NCBI GenBank assembly: GCA_905397405.1
Contig: CAJPVJ010000016.1
Location: forward strand, 1-64,000
Direction: 5' to 3'
Origin: Oppiella nova
Lineage: Eukaryota > Arthropoda > Arachnida > Sarcoptiformes > Oppiidae
Length of the DNA stretch: 64,000 nt
Below the pieces are notes generated by a model, which was not told where the DNA came from, searched no databases, and saw only the letters and a list, made by a program, of their open reading frames with translations. A program made the translations under genes and the position numbers. This document shows, in pieces, positions 25,909 through 34,714 of the stretch (position 1 is the first letter of the stretch; each line of letters starts with the position of its first letter).

Positions 25909-28134
25909 ATGTTGTTATCTAAAATGAAAATAGGTCATAAAACCCTGATTGCCAGTTCAATCTGTACCATTCTTACAGGTTGTGGTGGGGGTGGCAGTGG
26001 TAGTGGAGACAGCAAACCGAGCAATACTGCCCCAACAATTGATGCGATCAGCCCAGTGACCGTACAAACCCTGGAAAGTAAAAAAATTAGCGTAACGGCA
26101 AAAGATGCTGAAAACAACGCGCTTACCTATAGCATTAAAACAGCGCCAAAATTAGGCACTGCAAGCATTGATAGTAAAACAGGTGTGATCACTTATATTG
26201 CAGGCAATGTGGTCGGTGCAGATACACTTGTGGTGAGTGTCAGTGATGGTTCACTTAGCACAGATCTGAGCATTACGATTAATACTCAAGTTGAATCGGT
26301 GTTTGATTATCAATTCTACAAAGTCACCAACCCAGATACTGGTAACTCTCAAATTGTCCGTTATGACCCTAATAACGACAAACAGGACTCTTACAACAGC
26401 ATCAACAACGTGATTTTAGGCAATCGTGTCTTTGTGATGAGTGCTGCAAAAGATGGCGATAAAACAGTTTATAAAAAACGTGAATATGGTATTTTCCTTG
26501 ACCCAAATGCTTCTAAAGAAACACGTACTTACACTCCAGCTGGCAAAACAACTGCAACTGAATACACATTCTATACCGACAATATTCTGAAACGTTTTGA
26601 TGCAAGCAATCCAAACAGTCAAGCCACCATTTTTAGTAGTGCAGCATTACCAGCAGCATTAAAAACTGCAGAAATGAAGGCGATTGGTGATACACAAACT
26701 ATGTATCTCAATGAAACTGATATTAATAACTCCTATGTGCAATTGCGTACTTTTGCCAAACTACCCGATATTTTTAGAGGCGAACTGTCTGACAATATTA
26801 AAAATGCCTATATCACTGTACGTTTATCAGATGGCAAAGTGACACAAGGTCGAACCATTAAGCCAGTTGTCAATAACAGCACAGGTAAAACTGATTCGGT
26901 ATTGGTCAACTATAGTGCTGCCTATGTCAAAGGAAGCTACCCAACCGCAAGTAATGAAGCTGCGCGTTTACAAAGCTGTACCGTTGATTTAATCACCTGT
27001 ACTGATATTAGTGGCGGGACAGGTCAATACTACTTCTTAGCACAAAACGATACCCATATTTATTTGGCAAAAGAAGGTGTAAAAACACTTTATGCTTATG
27101 ATAAAACTGCAAAAACCTTAACGAATGTAACAGGTGCAGAATATCCTGCGAATTATAACCCTGAACATCATCAAATTAAATTTGGTGGTGGGCATGGTGG
27201 TTCTGGTATCTTTAGTAATTTCTTTAACATGCCAAATGTAGTCGATAATTTGGCAGAAGGTAATACCGGTTATTTATTGATTAATTATAACTTTGATACA
27301 CAAAATGCAGCGATCACCCATAGAATATTTGGCAAAGCCTATGTCTTTAAAAATGCCGAAATTCTGAAATTGACAGGCACCAGTGCAAGCAAAATTTATG
27401 ATAATGGCACTGGTACTGATTTAGCCAATAATTCAAGCAATGTGGCTCTGTCATATAATCTCAACCTGACTGCGGTCAAAAATGGTTATTTATTTGTCGA
27501 AGCGGCCAAGTTATCTAAAGACAAGATGAATCTCAATTATCAACAAGGCTGGTTAAATACTGCAACCACAACCACAAAAACAGCGTTGGATAATGCTGTT
27601 ATTGATCAGGATATTCCATACTTTACTTCAATGCGGGTACCTGCTGTGGCAGTAGGTGATTATGTCTATGTCAATGAGACCAATCCAACTGCCTCAGAAA
27701 CCCGTGTTTATAACGTTTATAAATTACCACTCGATGCGCCAACAACCAGCAAAACCAGCGTCTCCCCAACGTTTGGCCGTATGTACTTTGAACGCACTGC
27801 ATTCCGTGCCAATGGTGTTTATGAAGGTAATGTATTGTTATGGAACAAACGTGCCAATCAAGCAACAGATCCAACTGACACAGTCGGTAGTATTGTCAAT
27901 GCCACCACGGGCAAACTCATGGGTAAAATCAAGGATTTAGAGGGTGGAGGTGGAATTACCAATGTCACTGCTGACGCTTCAGGTAATGTCACGTTGGCTG
28001 GGATTGGTGGTCTATTTGGCTTGCATATGACGGGTAGTCATGCTGGTGTTCCTATACTGACTAGTGGCTTCTCAGAAAAAGAAAAGTCATTGAAAAAAGT
28101 TAATCATATTAATGGTTCTTGGATCACTGACTAA
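25909..28134 (+). CDS. Large lipoprotein with Ig/cadherin-like domain, possible beta-propeller
   Basis: A 741-residue lipoprotein. The signal peptide ends in a lipobox LTGC (Cys at about 24), followed by a GGGGSGSG linker. Residues 40-130 look like a cadherin/Ig-type domain (NTAPTIDAISPV, LTYSIKTAPKLGTASID, DTLVVSVSDGS). The remaining 600 residues carry repeated beta-blade-like segments (YYFLAQNDTHIYLAKEGVKT, GYLFVEAAKL, DYVYVNETNP) and a Gly/His-rich segment KFGGGHGGSGIF. SD AAGGA supports this start. It is Fur-boxed and lies directly before a TonB receptor gene, so a surface-exposed partner that captures a metal or haem ligand is a reasonable inference. I do not know the family. Confidence 0.75.
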   Translation: MLLSKMKIGHKTLIASSICTILTGCGGGGSGSGDSKPSNTAPTIDAISPVTVQTLESKKISVTAKDAENNALTYSIKTAPKLGTASIDSKTGVITYIAGNVVGADTLVVSVSDGSLSTDLSITINTQVESVFDYQFYKVTNPDTGNSQIVRYDPNNDKQDSYNSINNVILGNRVFVMSAAKDGDKTVYKKREYGIFLDPNASKETRTYTPAGKTTATEYTFYTDNILKRFDASNPNSQATIFSSAALPAALKTAEMKAIGDTQTMYLNETDINNSYVQLRTFAKLPDIFRGELSDNIKNAYITVRLSDGKVTQGRTIKPVVNNSTGKTDSVLVNYSAAYVKGSYPTASNEAARLQSCTVDLITCTDISGGTGQYYFLAQNDTHIYLAKEGVKTLYAYDKTAKTLTNVTGAEYPANYNPEHHQIKFGGGHGGSGIFSNFFNMPNVVDNLAEGNTGYLLINYNFDTQNAAITHRIFGKAYVFKNAEILKLTGTSASKIYDNGTGTDLANNSSNVALSYNLNLTAVKNGYLFVEAAKLSKDKMNLNYQQGWLNTATTTTKTALDNAVIDQDIPYFTSMRVPAVAVGDYVYVNETNPTASETRVYNVYKLPLDAPTTSKTSVSPTFGRMYFERTAFRANGVYEGNVLLWNKRANQATDPTDTVGSIVNATTGKLMGKIKDLEGGGGITNVTADASGNVTLAGIGGLFGLHMTGSHAGVPILTSGFSEKEKSLKKVNHINGSWITD

Positions 28135-28222
28135 TCCATACATAGCTTATTCAATCGGGTTGCTGTTGCTATTCTTAAGATGGGGGCAGCAACCCTGCGT
28201 TTATTTTGACTGGATTTCTGTC

Positions 28223-30373
28223 ATGAACACACCTCCCTTTCTCCCACGATATCTATTATTGACCCTGTGTATTGCTGGTGGATACTCTCCCTTCTATCAT
28301 CTCTATGCAGCAGATAATAAGAAAGATACAGACATAAATGATGAACAACCTACTAAACTGCCTGTCATTGAAGTTACAGCAGAAAAAGTCCTCAAGGCAG
28401 AGCGACAAAATCAACAAGAAATGTTTAACAAACCCTATTCCAAACAGATCATCAGTCAGGAAAAAATTCAGCAGGAAGGCTTAACCGATGTCAAAGAAGC
28501 GATTCGGGATATTCCTGGTGTTTCCATTACCGAAACTGGGGCTTTCGGTAAAAATGTAAAAATTCGTGGTCTGACTGGGCAACGCGTGGTCAGTGTTGTC
28601 GATGGCATCAAAATCGCCAATCAAGGTTTAGATCACTCAGGTTCTGGTGAAATCAATCAGGTGGATATTAACAACGTTGAAATGATTGAAGTGGTAAAAG
28701 GAAGTCCTGCGGTGATTTATGACCCTGGGGCATCAGGTGGCGTCATTATCGTCAAGACCAAACCAGTACAAATGAATCAAGGCATTGGGGTCAGTCAAAA
28801 ATTCGCTTATGATGAAGGCTATGACAAAACCAGTTCCACCACCAGTCTAAACGCAGGCATGGATAATTTTGGTGCAAAGGTCACTTATACCAAAGAATCT
28901 TCCAATGACTATCGGGTTCGTGGTGATGCTGATAAAAAATATGCGATTAGTAAAACCAATGCATTAAATGCAGTGAATAGCACAGTAACCGTCAAAGATT
29001 TGGGTTATGACGCCGAATCACTGAGTGCCAAATTATCAGGAAAATTTGCTACCGATAGCCAAATCGATCTCGATTATGACCAATGGATCGGTAAAGATAT
29101 TGCATCAGCACATGGCAGTACCATGCAAGATGCCATGATAATGTTGTTAGCGCGCAAGGAACGTGAATCCAAATCCATCACTTATCGTAAAGACAATTTA
29201 GGAATTTTTAATAATTTCTCATTTAAATATAACAAACAGTCCTTACTGGAACGCCAACAAGAAGGCGGTTATACCGAAACCTTAGACAGTGATAATTTTA
29301 ATGCCAATCTATTTTTAAACTGGCATCAATTAAAAGCCAGTTTTGGTCTGGAAGCTGTTTTAGATAAGGCCGTCACCGCGGTGTATTCTGAACAAGATTA
29401 TTATGCAGGTTTTACCAATCTAGAATATGACTTCGGCACATGGACAGGTTTTGCAGGAGTACGTGCCAATTATTGGGCAACCCGACAAAAATTACTTCCT
29501 GGGGCAAATGCTGAACTTGCCTCACAACTCATCGGTATTTCGGGAATTACCCCTGAAAAAACCATATTCGAACCAACATGGGCACTTGGAGCACAATATC
29601 ACCTCACCGATACCCAGAATATTTCCGCCAATATCAGCCGTACTTTCCGTGCGCCTGATTTGTATGAACGTTATACATTTGGTGGCTTTTTGGGTGGGGG
29701 TTTAGCTTTACAACCTGAAGAAGGCTACCATGCTGAAGTGGCCTGGAAATACCTCAATGATCATTGGGCTTTAAATACCAGCGTGTTTTATAGCGACTTT
29801 GACCAATATATCTGGACGAAAACCAATCGCAGAGTTATTGATCGGGTTGGTTTAGAAAACTGTATTCGCATTGGTAAATGCAATATAGCGACAGGCAATT
29901 TCAATGATCATGAATCTGACTTTTTTCAAGACACCACCCAATATTATAATGCCAACCAAGTCAATAATTGGGGTATGGAATTAAGTGCCAACTATATGGA
30001 TGAAGTGCATGACTTTGGTATTTCAGGTAGTTTTAATAAAATTGATTCTGAAGATGTTTTTGTACAAGCTGCGGCACATCCAATTGATATTAACAGCCAT
30101 TATAAATATACCTTTAGCCAATTGCCATTACAGCCATGGGTGAAAGGCAAAATTCAGACTGTATTTGATGAACCTCAAGTCATACAAAAAGGCGGCTTTG
30201 ATTCTTATACCATCGGTAGCCTATATGCAGGTTTTAATCATAAATATGTCAATTTAAGTGCAGGGATTCGTAACCTCGGCAATACCACCTATAGGGCTGC
30301 GTATAGTGGTTTAAATGGTCTGGAACGTACTTATTTTATCAATGCTGAATTTAAATGGAATAATTATAAATGA
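28223..30373 (+). CDS. TonB-dependent receptor paired with the lipoprotein
   Basis: Outer-membrane TonB-dependent transporter, 716 residues. It shows a signal peptide ending HLYA (about 30), TonB box LPVIEVTAEKV, plug (KQIISQEKIQQEGLTDVKEA, VVKGSPAVIYDPGASGGVI) and a barrel ending FINAEFKWNNYK. There is no STN domain. The ATG at 28223, 89 bp after the lipoprotein stop, gives a proper signal peptide; an upstream ATG at 28112 overlaps the lipoprotein gene and gives none. A loop cysteine pair (LENCIRIGKCNI) is present. It belongs to the CirA/OprC-like broad group, with ligand unknown. Likely co-transcribed with the lipoprotein gene from the Fur-boxed promoter. Confidence 0.88.
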   Translation: MNTPPFLPRYLLLTLCIAGGYSPFYHLYAADNKKDTDINDEQPTKLPVIEVTAEKVLKAERQNQQEMFNKPYSKQIISQEKIQQEGLTDVKEAIRDIPGVSITETGAFGKNVKIRGLTGQRVVSVVDGIKIANQGLDHSGSGEINQVDINNVEMIEVVKGSPAVIYDPGASGGVIIVKTKPVQMNQGIGVSQKFAYDEGYDKTSSTTSLNAGMDNFGAKVTYTKESSNDYRVRGDADKKYAISKTNALNAVNSTVTVKDLGYDAESLSAKLSGKFATDSQIDLDYDQWIGKDIASAHGSTMQDAMIMLLARKERESKSITYRKDNLGIFNNFSFKYNKQSLLERQQEGGYTETLDSDNFNANLFLNWHQLKASFGLEAVLDKAVTAVYSEQDYYAGFTNLEYDFGTWTGFAGVRANYWATRQKLLPGANAELASQLIGISGITPEKTIFEPTWALGAQYHLTDTQNISANISRTFRAPDLYERYTFGGFLGGGLALQPEEGYHAEVAWKYLNDHWALNTSVFYSDFDQYIWTKTNRRVIDRVGLENCIRIGKCNIATGNFNDHESDFFQDTTQYYNANQVNNWGMELSANYMDEVHDFGISGSFNKIDSEDVFVQAAAHPIDINSHYKYTFSQLPLQPWVKGKIQTVFDEPQVIQKGGFDSYTIGSLYAGFNHKYVNLSAGIRNLGNTTYRAAYSGLNGLERTYFINAEFKWNNYK

Positions 30374-30500
30374 ATGTAATGTTTTTGGTTGTTGCCCTCG
30401 CCTGTGAAAAGAGATTCAACATGATGATCATCTAAATCAATCTGATCTGTTCTATTTCAATCCAAAGTTTATACAAGGTCCGTTAAACAAAATCAAAGCA

Positions 30501-30536
30501 AAAAAAAAGACCCTTAACAATTTAAGGGTCTTTTTT
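30501..30536. terminator. Bidirectional hairpin terminator next to att B
   Basis: AAAAAAGACCCTTA / TAAGGGTCTTTTTT inverted repeat with A and T tracts on each side. It directly precedes the tRNA-Ser 3'-end copy, like the hairpins at 18499 and 48796. Confidence 0.75.
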
Positions 30537-30556
30537 AATATTTGGCGGAAGCGGTG
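30537..30556. repeat. att-like repeat B (20 bp copy of tRNA-Ser 3' end)
   Basis: AATATTTGGCGGAAGCGGTG is identical to 48830-48849, where it forms the 3' end of tRNA-Ser and its flank. It lies 150 bp before the integrase gene. Direct repeats of a tRNA 3' end bounding an integrase element are the classic product of site-specific integration. Confidence 0.85.
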
Positions 30557-30674
30557 TCCGTATAACACTTGTTTCATGCAGTCCAAACCAATCCAACATA
30601 AATTTATTTTTCAATAACTTAACAAAAAAACATTCCAACCACGTCTTGCCCAATCCGATCATTTCCAATATTCT

Positions 30675-30694
30675 ATGTGGGTTATTATGTGGGA
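30675..30694 (+). repeat. TGTGGG direct repeat, possible integrase arm site (left)
   Basis: ATGTGGGTTATTATGTGGGA contains two TGTGGG units 12 bp apart. A near copy (18 of 20 bases) lies at 48761-48780, inside the other end of the element. Such short repeats near both ends could be arm-type integrase binding sites. It overlaps a possible upstream start of the integrase gene. Confidence 0.5.
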
Positions 30695-30707
30695 CAAAAA
30701 CAATTCT

Positions 30708-31976
30708 ATGCCTAAAAAAGCCAAAGAACTCTCTGCACTCAGTGTAGCAAAAATCAAAGATAATGGTAGACATGCTGTTGGTGGAGTCGATGGCTTACAC
30801 CTGCGCATTGTGAATGATTCTCGTGCGTGGGTTTTGCGTGTAGCTGTCGGTCAACGTGCTGATGATCATGGGAATTTAAAAGTTCATCGTCGTGATATTG
30901 GTTTAGGCTCATACCCTGAGGTATCTCTAGCTGAAGCAAGAACAAAAGCTCAAGAAATGAAAGCTCAAATCCGGAATGGAATTGATCCTATCCAGCAAAA
31001 ACAGGAAAAGCTTCAGGCTTTACGTACTCAAAAGCTCCGTGATCGTACTTTCCGCGAATGTGCTCAGATTGTGATTGCTAATAAATCTCGTGAATTGAAA
31101 AATCAGAAACATATTGCTCAATGGTCGACTACCTTAGAAACTTATATCTACCCTATTTTAGGTGACCGTGTGATTGGCTCTATTACTAAAGTAGATATTG
31201 CTAAAGTTTTGGAACCCCTTTGGACTGAGAAAAATGAAACGGCTAAACGACTCCGTGGCCGTATTGAAACCGTTTTTGATTATGCCAAGGCTATGGAATA
31301 TTTTGAAGGTGATAACCCTGCCGAATGGAAAGGTAACTTAGAACCTATTCTAGGTAATTTAAAACAAGTATCACGCCCTCACCCTTCTTTACCTTATAAT
31401 CAGGTAGCAGAATTTGTTCAGCATCTGCGCCAGAAAGAAGGTATTTCCCCAAAAGCACTGGAATTTGCTATTTTAACAGCATGTCGCTCAGGTGAAATCT
31501 TTGGTTCTAAATGGCAAGAAATAGATTTTGAATCTAAAGTTTGGATCATCCCTAAAGAGCGTATGAAAGCGGATAAGGAACATCGTGTTCCTTTATCCCA
31601 AGAAGCCATCACAATGCTTGAATCCATTAAACAGTATACCCAGCCCCAGGATTTTATCTTTCCAGCTCCGCGTAGTGGTGGCATGCTTTCCGATATGTCA
31701 CTGACAGCTTTGATTAAGCGTATGCACGAACAAAAAATTAAAGAAAATGGCTTAGGCTATATTGACCCTAAACAAAAGCGAGTGATTACAACACATGGTT
31801 TCCGCTCTACTTTTCGTGACTGGTCAGCAGACAAAACTGACTACCCACGTGAAGTTTGTGAGCATGTACTCGCACATAAGCTACCTGATGAAGTAGAAGC
31901 TGCTTATTTACGCGGAGCTTATTTGGAAAAGCGTAAAAGTCTAATGGCTGATTGGGCTGAATTTTGTATTACATAA
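30708..31976 (+). CDS. P4-type tyrosine site-specific integrase, looks whole
   Basis: Integrase that would recombine the element with the 3' end of tRNA-Ser. It has 422 residues. The N-terminal arm-binding DUF4102 domain holds VDGLHLRIVNDSRAWVLRV and DIGLGSYPEVSLAEARTKA. The core-binding domain spans about 95-190. The catalytic domain has R in LTACRSGEIFG, H-x-x-R in TTHGFRSTFRDW, H in VLAHKLPDEV and the nucleophile Tyr in EAAYLRGAYLEKR. All expected residues are present. The start at 30708 (MPKKAKEL) fits the family; in-frame ATGs at 30675 and 30687 lie in the TGTGGG repeats. It reads away from att B into the island. Confidence 0.92.
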   Translation: MPKKAKELSALSVAKIKDNGRHAVGGVDGLHLRIVNDSRAWVLRVAVGQRADDHGNLKVHRRDIGLGSYPEVSLAEARTKAQEMKAQIRNGIDPIQQKQEKLQALRTQKLRDRTFRECAQIVIANKSRELKNQKHIAQWSTTLETYIYPILGDRVIGSITKVDIAKVLEPLWTEKNETAKRLRGRIETVFDYAKAMEYFEGDNPAEWKGNLEPILGNLKQVSRPHPSLPYNQVAEFVQHLRQKEGISPKALEFAILTACRSGEIFGSKWQEIDFESKVWIIPKERMKADKEHRVPLSQEAITMLESIKQYTQPQDFIFPAPRSGGMLSDMSLTALIKRMHEQKIKENGLGYIDPKQKRVITTHGFRSTFRDWSADKTDYPREVCEHVLAHKLPDEVEAAYLRGAYLEKRKSLMADWAEFCIT

Positions 31977-31997
31977 AAAATAAGTAGCATAAAAACT

Positions 31998-32025
31998 ATG
32001 CCTCTGCCTTAAATGGCAGAGGCAT
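31998..32025. terminator. Hairpin after the integrase gene
   Basis: Perfect stem ATGCCTCTGCC / GGCAGAGGCAT with a six-base loop. No T tract follows, so strength is uncertain. Confidence 0.6.
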
Positions 32026-32248
32026 CAATAAGAAACCCAACTTAAACAAAATAATATACGAACTCAAAATAATCTGTCTCCGATATAGTCGGTACGATTC
32101 AATAATTAAGATTCATTATTCCTTTCCTACTGTTGAGTCAGCGCCTATTCCTGAGCCAACTGCCCCTGTGGCACCTTTAGCCCAAGCGGGTGTTCATACC
32201 ATAGTTGGGACTACAATCAGCTGTATCATATCTTTTAAACAACCAGTT
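32026..32248. other. Short gap with possible decayed coding remnant
   Basis: About 220 bp. On the plus strand near 32122-32220 a proline-rich frame reads PTVESAPIPEPTAPVAPLAQ, which looks like a leftover of a larger gene but cannot be identified. Confidence 0.3.
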
Positions 32249-32662
32249 TTATTCTTTATCCATCAATATCTTATATTTTTTAAATAATGCAATAGCTTCA
32301 GGATCACCATCAATAAGACGTTCATAAAATAAAGAATCTTTTGCCCACTCATCAAATACCAATGAAGTCACTTTTATTCCATCAGGGTAAATAATTGATG
32401 AGAGTTGCCAATATGATGATAAGTTTTTATTCGTAATATTAAAAACTTCTGCTGGATATAGTGTTGGTTCTAAAGTTTCATCATCTATATTAATATAATA
32501 CCAAGGAGAATTATCTCTAAAAAAAACGCCATAAACATTATATTCCTTATTTTTCTCCAAATTTAATTGTCCATCTGATAAATGGATATACTTTTTCAAA
32601 CGTTCTACAGTTGAAATTTCTTTCAATTGATAAATGTTATTAATTACACATAATACTTTCAT
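32249..32662 (-). CDS. Putative immunity protein of an orphan toxin cassette
   Basis: A 137-residue acidic cytosolic protein with no signal peptide. It contains YINIDDETLEPTLYPAEVF and ends PEAIALFKKYKILMDKE. I do not recognise a named family, but its start codon directly abuts the stop of a toxin-tip fragment, which is the standard toxin-immunity layout of Rhs/CDI-type polymorphic systems. Immunity genes commonly outlive their toxins because they protect against kin. The assignment is therefore from context. Its product would bind and neutralise a cognate C-terminal toxin domain. Confidence 0.55.
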   Translation of the reverse strand: MKVLCVINNIYQLKEISTVERLKKYIHLSDGQLNLEKNKEYNVYGVFFRDNSPWYYINIDDETLEPTLYPAEVFNITNKNLSSYWQLSSIIYPDGIKVTSLVFDEWAKDSLFYERLIDGDPEAIALFKKYKILMDKE

Positions 32663-32905
32663 TCATTCACCTACTCTTGTTCTTAACCCAGCTTCTCTAA
32701 CTTTTTCATAATTATGCAAATAGTCAGTACTGTGAGATTTAAACTTAAAATCCATAGTTTTTCCTGTAATAGGGTCTCGTACATAATGGACATTTGATTT
32801 TAGACCTCCATTTGAAATGCTTTCTAGCTCCATTTTCTGCATTCCTGAATATTTAGGATCTCCTAGTCTATCAATTTTAACAATTCCTTCTCCACGTTTG
32901 ACTGA
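32663..32905 (-). pseudogene. Fossil polymorphic-toxin C-terminal tip (orphan cassette)
   Basis: About 80 codons of a C-terminal domain remain. The fragment has no start or delivery domains and is a broken remnant of a polymorphic toxin, most likely of the Rhs or CDI type. It abuts the immunity-like gene at 32249-32662. The reading remains clean enough to suggest recent displacement rather than old decay. Confidence 0.55.
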
Positions 32906-32911
32906 AAATAA

Positions 32912-33346
32912 TTATTCACAAAGTTCTTCTCCCCACTTGTTATAACTATAAGAAATTATGTCTACATCCGTTTCTGTAACTCTAACCTTATTTCCTTTAA
33001 AATCTGTCGCATTAAATGATATGGGACTAGCTATATTGATGCTATTTTTTGAACCTAAACAATATGTATCGACACTTATTCCTTGCCCTTTAAGTATCCA
33101 GCCATCTTTTTCCAATAAGTCTATTATTTTTTTAGTTTTTATAGAGTTTGCAGGTAACTCGATATACGCTAACTGAACTTCTGCTCTATTCAATGAATTA
33201 ACAACTTCTAATTTTTCACCTAAAACAGTTTTTATTTTTTCATCAAATGGGTATTTATCTGATGGTTCATCATAAATCTTATTACTATTGCATCCCATTA
33301 AAGCGATCATAAAACATATTAAAAAACTTAAACTACTAAATTTCAT
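32912..33346 (-). CDS. Small lipoprotein, likely immunity protein of a second cassette
   Basis: A 144-residue lipoprotein. The signal peptide (about 1-18) ends in the lipobox ALMGC. The mature part includes AEVQLAYIELPANSIKTKK and two further cysteines (DTYCLG and ELCE at the C-terminus), which may pair. The start overlaps by four bases (ATGA) the stop of another toxin-tip fragment, so it is translationally coupled and best explained as the cognate immunity protein acting in the periplasm. The family is not recognised; the role rests on context. Confidence 0.6.
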   Translation of the reverse strand: MKFSSLSFLICFMIALMGCNSNKIYDEPSDKYPFDEKIKTVLGEKLEVVNSLNRAEVQLAYIELPANSIKTKKIIDLLEKDGWILKGQGISVDTYCLGSKNSINIASPISFNATDFKGNKVRVTETDVDIISYSYNKWGEELCE

Positions 33347-33465
33347 ATTAAATCCCTAATTTTCTCTGTAAGAGAGCGGCCTTGACCTTCAACACCATAT
33401 CCAACATTAAAATCAGCACCTGGTGTACCAACCCCAATTCGACTAGGATCAGTCCATTTATAAAT
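33343..33465 (-). pseudogene. Fossil polymorphic-toxin C-terminal tip (second orphan cassette)
   Basis: About 40 codons of a toxin C-terminus, joined by a four-base overlap to the lipoprotein gene. It is a broken remnant without delivery domains; the family is probably the same type of polymorphic toxin as the neighbouring fragment. The two fragment-immunity pairs lie in tandem in the same direction. Confidence 0.45.
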
Positions 33466-33808
33466 AATAATTATACCAAATTAGCACTCAGCAATAGGCT
33501 TGTGCGATCAAGAAATAGGAAATCCATGAACATTTATTTATTGAATAGGCTTAAGCATTCCATTATAGATTGAAAATTTAATTTTATCTAAATTAGTCGA
33601 ATATCAGATAACTATTGTAAAAAACCAGATTTACGAACCACTCTATAAACTTTATTCCTTAGATAAATCAATCTATAATTAAAATTATATTACTTTATTT
33701 AAAAACAATACAACCCCATAAAACTCATTAAAATACAGAAACATACTCACTAAAAACAACTCAATTTTTTTAAATTTTAAAAATACAGAACAATAAAATC
33801 AAATAAAA
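33466..33808. other. AT-rich gap without gene
   Basis: About 340 bp separating the toxin-immunity remnants from the recombinase-like operon. Contains a TCAAATAAAA direct repeat (about 33788-33825, three and a half copies) running into the next gene's 3' end. Nothing else is recognised. Confidence 0.4.
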
Positions 33809-34096
33809 TCAAATAAAATCAAATATTGATTTATTTAAATCAATAAAATACAACTCACCAGATTTTAAAAAAAAGATTTTATTAACTTTAAACTTTATCT
33901 CAATAACTTCATATTTTTTAGAACCACTCAACGATTCCACCTCAATTACGCTATTATTAATTTTAGGTTCTATTTTACATTTCGACTTAAAGCTTAAATA
34001 ATAAACAACCTTAACAATAGTATTTATTTTTAAATCATTATTTTTATGAGCAATTGCAAACCTGCTAGTTTTATAATATTCAGTATTTATATTCAT
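33809..34096 (-). CDS. Small beta-rich hypothetical protein in recombinase-like operon
   Basis: A 95-residue basic protein, beta-rich by sequence pattern (TIVKVVYYLSFKSKCKIEP, KYEVIEIKFKVNKIFFLKS, ELYFIDLNKS). No signal peptide or membrane segment. Family not recognised. It starts 6 bp after the stop of the serine-recombinase-like gene and surely shares its transcript. A GAG element lies before the ATG. The close coupling suggests a joint role with that protein, for example a partner or autoregulatory product; this is inference. Confidence 0.55.
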   Translation of the reverse strand: MNINTEYYKTSRFAIAHKNNDLKINTIVKVVYYLSFKSKCKIEPKINNSVIEVESLSGSKKYEVIEIKFKVNKIFFLKSGELYFIDLNKSIFDFI

Positions 34097-34102
34097 TTAA
34101 CT

Positions 34103-34714
34103 CTACTCTGAAGATATATTAATTGAGGATTTTGAAATCAATCTTAATATTACTGTTCGAGTAACAGAGAAATGCTTCGCAATTGAGTAAATACTTTGAC
34201 CTTTCTTAAACAAAGCCATCGCCTCACTTTTTTGTTTTTTATTAAGTATTTCAGGGCGTCCAGCTCTTTTTACATTTTTATTAGGTATTATTTTTTTTGA
34301 ATGACATATTGCTTCTTCAAAATCAGAAGCCAGTTCCAGAAAATGAATAAAAATTTTTTGAACATCACCATTAATTTCTTTAGTAGAAAAATCAAAACAC
34401 ACTAATTTAATATTTTTATTAAAAATTAATTTTATACTAGAATTTATTTCACTAAAATTACTACCTAAAGAATCTATCCCACTTATAAACAAACAATCTC
34501 CACCCCGCATAGAATGGTTAATTAAATATAGAAATTTATTTCTATATTTTAAAGAAACAGCATTTTTCACTTCTTCAACAATCATCCTACTCTTGGGGAT
34601 TTCTAAACCTACCATTGATAGAAAATTGCTATATTGAACCATTTCTTCAGAAAATTCATTAACACGAAAATAGGTATAAGCGCGCACAAAAAAAGCTCCA
34701 TTAAAAAAACACAT
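34103..34714 (-). CDS. Serine recombinase (resolvase/invertase)-like protein lacking catalytic residues
   Basis: A 203-residue protein with the layout of small serine recombinases: N-terminal resolvase fold (about 10-140) and C-terminal helix-turn-helix (KRAGRPEILNKKQKSEAMAL then GQSIYSIAKHFSVTRTVILR). The usual YxRVS nucleophile motif is YFRVN here, so the catalytic Ser is Asn (residue 19). The usual LDRLGRS motif is IDSLGSN, so both arginines are lost (residues 82, 85). Overall fold motifs (GDCLFIS, FDFSTKEINGD) are kept. It is probably a DNA-binding regulator derived from a recombinase. The ATG at 34714 follows AAGGA; a longer frame from 34792 has no ribosome site. Confidence 0.7.
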   Translation of the reverse strand: MCFFNGAFFVRAYTYFRVNEFSEEMVQYSNFLSMVGLEIPKSRMIVEEVKNAVSLKYRNKFLYLINHSMRGGDCLFISGIDSLGSNFSEINSSIKLIFNKNIKLVCFDFSTKEINGDVQKIFIHFLELASDFEEAICHSKKIIPNKNVKRAGRPEILNKKQKSEAMALFKKGQSIYSIAKHFSVTRTVILRLISKSSINISSE

